Assembly: GCA_031273145.1 (NCBI GenBank)
Contig: JAISSL010000068.1
Location: 1 to 6,774 of the forward strand
Direction of reading: 5' to 3'
Source of the DNA: Zoogloeaceae bacterium
GTDB taxonomy: Bacteria; Pseudomonadota; Gammaproteobacteria; Burkholderiales; Rhodocyclaceae
DNA: 6,774 nt
Both the position numbers and the translations under genes were made by a program. Each line of letters starts with the position of its first letter. The first letter of the stretch is position 1. Shown here in pieces: positions 5,042-6,774 of this stretch. The notes beneath the pieces were generated by a model. That model saw nothing but the letters and a program-made list of their open reading frames with translations, searched no databases and had not been told where the DNA came from.

Positions 5042-5812
5042 TTAAATGAAGTATTCGGTTCTATCCTTTTGTTTCAGCTCGAATTCACCAAAAATTCTGT
5101 CCCGGATTGCCAGGAAATCAGGGCTGGTTCGGTCGCGTACTTCGCCGATATTGACGGAGATCACCCGCTTGATTTTGCCCGGATTGGGCGTCATGACCAC
5201 CACCTTGTCCGCTAAAAAAACCGCTTCTTCAATGTCATGCGTCACGAAAACGATGGTTGTGCCTTGTTGTTTTTGCAATTTCAAAAACTCATCCTGCATT
5301 TCCATCCGGGTCAATGCGTCCAGTGCGCCGAAAGGCTCATCCATGAAAATGATTTCCGGTTCGACGGCCAATGCGCCCGCAAAGGCGACCCGCTGGCGCA
5401 TTCCGCCGGATAATTGTTGCGGATGGTTTTTCGCAAACGCCTTGAGACCCACCAAATCCAGATAGCGCGTTGCCCGCTCCTGCCGTTCCTTTTTAGACAA
5501 ATTCCCGGATTCCAGCCCCAGTTCCACATTTTTTTGCACCGTTCGCCAAGGTAACAGGTTGTAATTCTGAAAGATGGTCACATACTTGGGCGAGGGCGCT
5601 TCTACCACGACGCCATCTATCGTGACTCTGCCCAAAGTGGGGCGCTCGAATCCGGCCAGCAGGTTGAGCAAGGTGCTTTTTCCGCATCCCGACGGACCAA
5701 GCAGGCAGATAAATTCGCCCCGCTCGAATTCCAGACTGATGTCGTTTAGCGCATGAAACGTCGCGCCGTGGTGCGGATAGGTCTTGCTGACGTTTTCGAC
5801 GGTCACATACAT
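5042..5812 (-). CDS. ABC transporter ATP-binding protein, nitrate/sulfonate/taurine (SsuB/TauB/NrtD) type
   Basis: This 256-residue cytosolic ATPase drives the importer formed with the permease and binding protein encoded upstream. All the nucleotide-binding motifs are present: Walker A GPSGCGKST (39-47, Lys45), Q-loop FQNYNLLPW (81-89, Gln82), ABC signature LSGGMRQR (134-141), Walker B IIFMDE (154-159, Glu159), D-loop GALD (162-165) and switch His192 in THD. The LLPW element after the Q-loop and the length of about 255 residues are typical of the SsuB/TauB/NrtD group. One small oddity is Gly146 in FAGALA, where Arg is usual (ARAL). The start ATG 5812 has AGGAG at 5820-5824 on the minus strand, 7 bases away. 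The gene begins 16 bases after the permease stop. No rho-independent terminator follows it. The substrate class cannot be narrowed from the ATPase. Confidence 0.93.
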   Translation of the reverse strand: MYVTVENVSKTYPHHGATFHALNDISLEFERGEFICLLGPSGCGKSTLLNLLAGFERPTLGRVTIDGVVVEAPSPKYVTIFQNYNLLPWRTVQKNVELGLESGNLSKKERQERATRYLDLVGLKAFAKNHPQQLSGGMRQRVAFAGALAVEPEIIFMDEPFGALDALTRMEMQDEFLKLQKQQGTTIVFVTHDIEEAVFLADKVVVMTPNPGKIKRVISVNIGEVRDRTSPDFLAIRDRIFGEFELKQKDRTEYFI

Positions 5813-5828
5813 ATCATCTCTCCTTGGG

Positions 5829-6587
5829 TCAGCCAGAAACAGCGCCCCATTTTTTGTAGATCAGCCGTTCCAGATAAACGACCATCCCGTCCAGCATCAG
5901 CCCCAGCAGGCCGATAATCAGCATGGTCGACATCAGCAAATCAATCCGCAGGTTATTCCGGGTATCCACAATCAGAAATCCCAAGCCGGATTGCGCGCCG
6001 ACCATTTCGCCTGCCACGATGAATACCCAAGCGGTGCCAATCGCAATATGCAAGCCGGAGGCGATATACGGGAACGCAGCAGGGAAGATGATTTTTGTGA
6101 ACGTGTCCAGTCTGGACAACCCGAAATTCTTGGCCAATTTGAAGTAAGTCGGGTCAATTTTACTGACCGACGACACCGTATTCAGCAGCACCGGAAAGAA
6201 AGCGGCGATGAACACAATGACAATCGCCGGGATGTCGCCAATGCCAAACCATAGCACCACGAAGGGAAGCCATGCGATGGGAGAAATGGGGCGCAATATT
6301 TGCGCGACTGGGTTTGCAAATTGCCATGCGCCCTTGAAGTATCCGAAATACATCCCCAGCGCCATGCCCAATACCACCGCACTGAGGTAGCCGGAAAAAA
6401 AGCGCAACATGCTTTGAACGATGCTATCCCACAGCATGTCGGTTACGATGAGTTCATGAATGCCCGAAAGAACCTTCTGCGGCGGCGGGAACAACTGCGG
6501 ATTGAATCCGCCGGTCGTCACCGCCACCTGCCAGACCGCAATCAGGACGCTTATCCCGATAGCTGCGCGTAGGAATTTCCTTATCAT
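5829..6587 (-). CDS. ABC transporter permease, nitrate/sulfonate/taurine (SsuC/TauC/NrtB) type
   Basis: This 252-residue inner-membrane protein has about six hydrophobic segments and should form the import channel as a homodimer. Family marks are LFPPPQKVL (32-40) after the first helix, RPISPIAWLP (99-108), FGIGD (114-118) and the cytoplasmic coupling (EAA-like) loop at about 149-170. That loop reads FKLAKNFG...IIFPAAFP, with the expected Gly156 and Pro169, but has Lys-Asn in place of Ala-Ala. GAQSGLGFLI (197-206) is also typical. Start ATG 6587 has AAAGG at 6597-6593 on the minus strand, 5 bases upstream. The gene starts 12 bases after the binding-protein stop, so the three genes are surely one operon. 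Relatives transport nitrate, cyanate, sulfonates, taurine or thiamine precursors; the choice among them is open. Confidence 0.92.
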   Translation of the reverse strand: MIRKFLRAAIGISVLIAVWQVAVTTGGFNPQLFPPPQKVLSGIHELIVTDMLWDSIVQSMLRFFSGYLSAVVLGMALGMYFGYFKGAWQFANPVAQILRPISPIAWLPFVVLWFGIGDIPAIVIVFIAAFFPVLLNTVSSVSKIDPTYFKLAKNFGLSRLDTFTKIIFPAAFPYIASGLHIAIGTAWVFIVAGEMVGAQSGLGFLIVDTRNNLRIDLLMSTMLIIGLLGLMLDGMVVYLERLIYKKWGAVSG

Positions 6588-6599
6588 GGCAGCCTTTGA

Positions 6600-6774
6600 C
6601 TATCTGGAGAACGGTTGCGCCACAAAATCCTCATACGAGGGCGGGTTTCCGGTCAAGCCAAATCGCACCATCTTTTCGACCAGAACGTCGTAGGTTTCCC
6701 TTGAAATAGCCAGGTCGTTGTATGTGACCCACTCCAGAGACTGCTTCAGCGTATCGTCGTCTACCGTCAGGTAT
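6600..6774 (-). CDS. C-terminal end of an ABC transporter substrate-binding protein, 5' part outside the window
   Basis: The minus-strand frame is open from the right edge to TAG at 6602-6600, giving 57 residues: YLTVDDDTLKQSLEW at the edge, a middle with RETYDVLVEKMVRFGL, and the end NPPSYEDFVAQPFSR. The helical C-terminus with alternating acidic and hydrophobic residues, and the position directly upstream of the permease, fit the terminal part of an NMT1/SsuA/TauA-like periplasmic binding protein. The ligand-binding core and signal peptide are not in the window. It would capture the substrate in the periplasm and hand it to the permease. The context makes the call likely even though this short part alone would not. 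Confidence 0.75.
   Translation of the reverse strand, partial: YLTVDDDTLKQSLEWVTYNDLAISRETYDVLVEKMVRFGLTGNPPSYEDFVAQPFSR

Noticed and set aside
5784..6254. Plus-strand open frame of 156 codons opposite the ABC permease
   Set aside because: It is antisense to an intact permease with all family motifs, and is rich in Gln, His, Arg and Asn without a domain pattern.

Overview
The window reads as ordinary chromosomal DNA of a Gram-negative bacterium, most likely a beta- or gammaproteobacterium. The grounds for this are a four-gene phospholipid cluster resembling the ynbB/ynbD genes of Escherichia coli, and an intergenic repeat with CGTCATT...GGAATCCAG ends of a kind common in those groups. The assignment is an inference; no rRNA or other marker gene is present.

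Layout. (1) Positions 3-311 (+) hold the 3' end of a gene that begins outside the window; it carries one Asp-box (BNR) motif. (2) Positions 312-488 have no gene, only two short dyads and a weak promoter candidate. (3) Positions 489-3956 (+) are a tight, partly overlapping operon: a PAP2/dual-specificity phosphatase fusion (YnbD-like), an unrecognised 155-residue membrane protein, a PlsC-type acyltransferase and a CdsA/YnbB-type phosphatidate cytidylyltransferase. (4) Positions 3957-4416 lie between convergent genes. They hold a nested inverted-repeat element (4083-4295), a 14-bp direct repeat and a strong rho-independent terminator (4339-4375). (5) Positions 4417-4953 (-) encode a four-helix membrane protein with a Met/His-rich tail, preceded by its own good promoter. 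(6) Positions 5042-6774 (-) are an ABC importer of the nitrate/sulfonate/taurine type, in the order substrate-binding protein (only its C-terminus is inside the window), permease, ATPase.

How the genes may work together. In the plus-strand operon, the acyltransferase would make phosphatidic acid and the cytidylyltransferase would convert it to CDP-diacylglycerol. The two-domain phosphatase could remove phosphate from a lipid phosphate in the same route. No CDP-alcohol phosphatidyltransferase (YnbA-like) is in the window, so the final lipid cannot be told. The ABC genes form a complete importer apart from the cut-off binding protein, but its substrate is not readable from the sequence. No terminator separates the ABC operon from the small membrane gene downstream, so that gene may be read both from its own promoter and by readthrough.

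I did not find a clear new defence, mobile or RNA-based system. The most noteworthy items are the fused phosphatase with atypical motif residues, the unrecognised protein inside the lipid operon, the repeat element whose two inner hairpins differ by compensatory changes, and the Met/His-tailed membrane protein.
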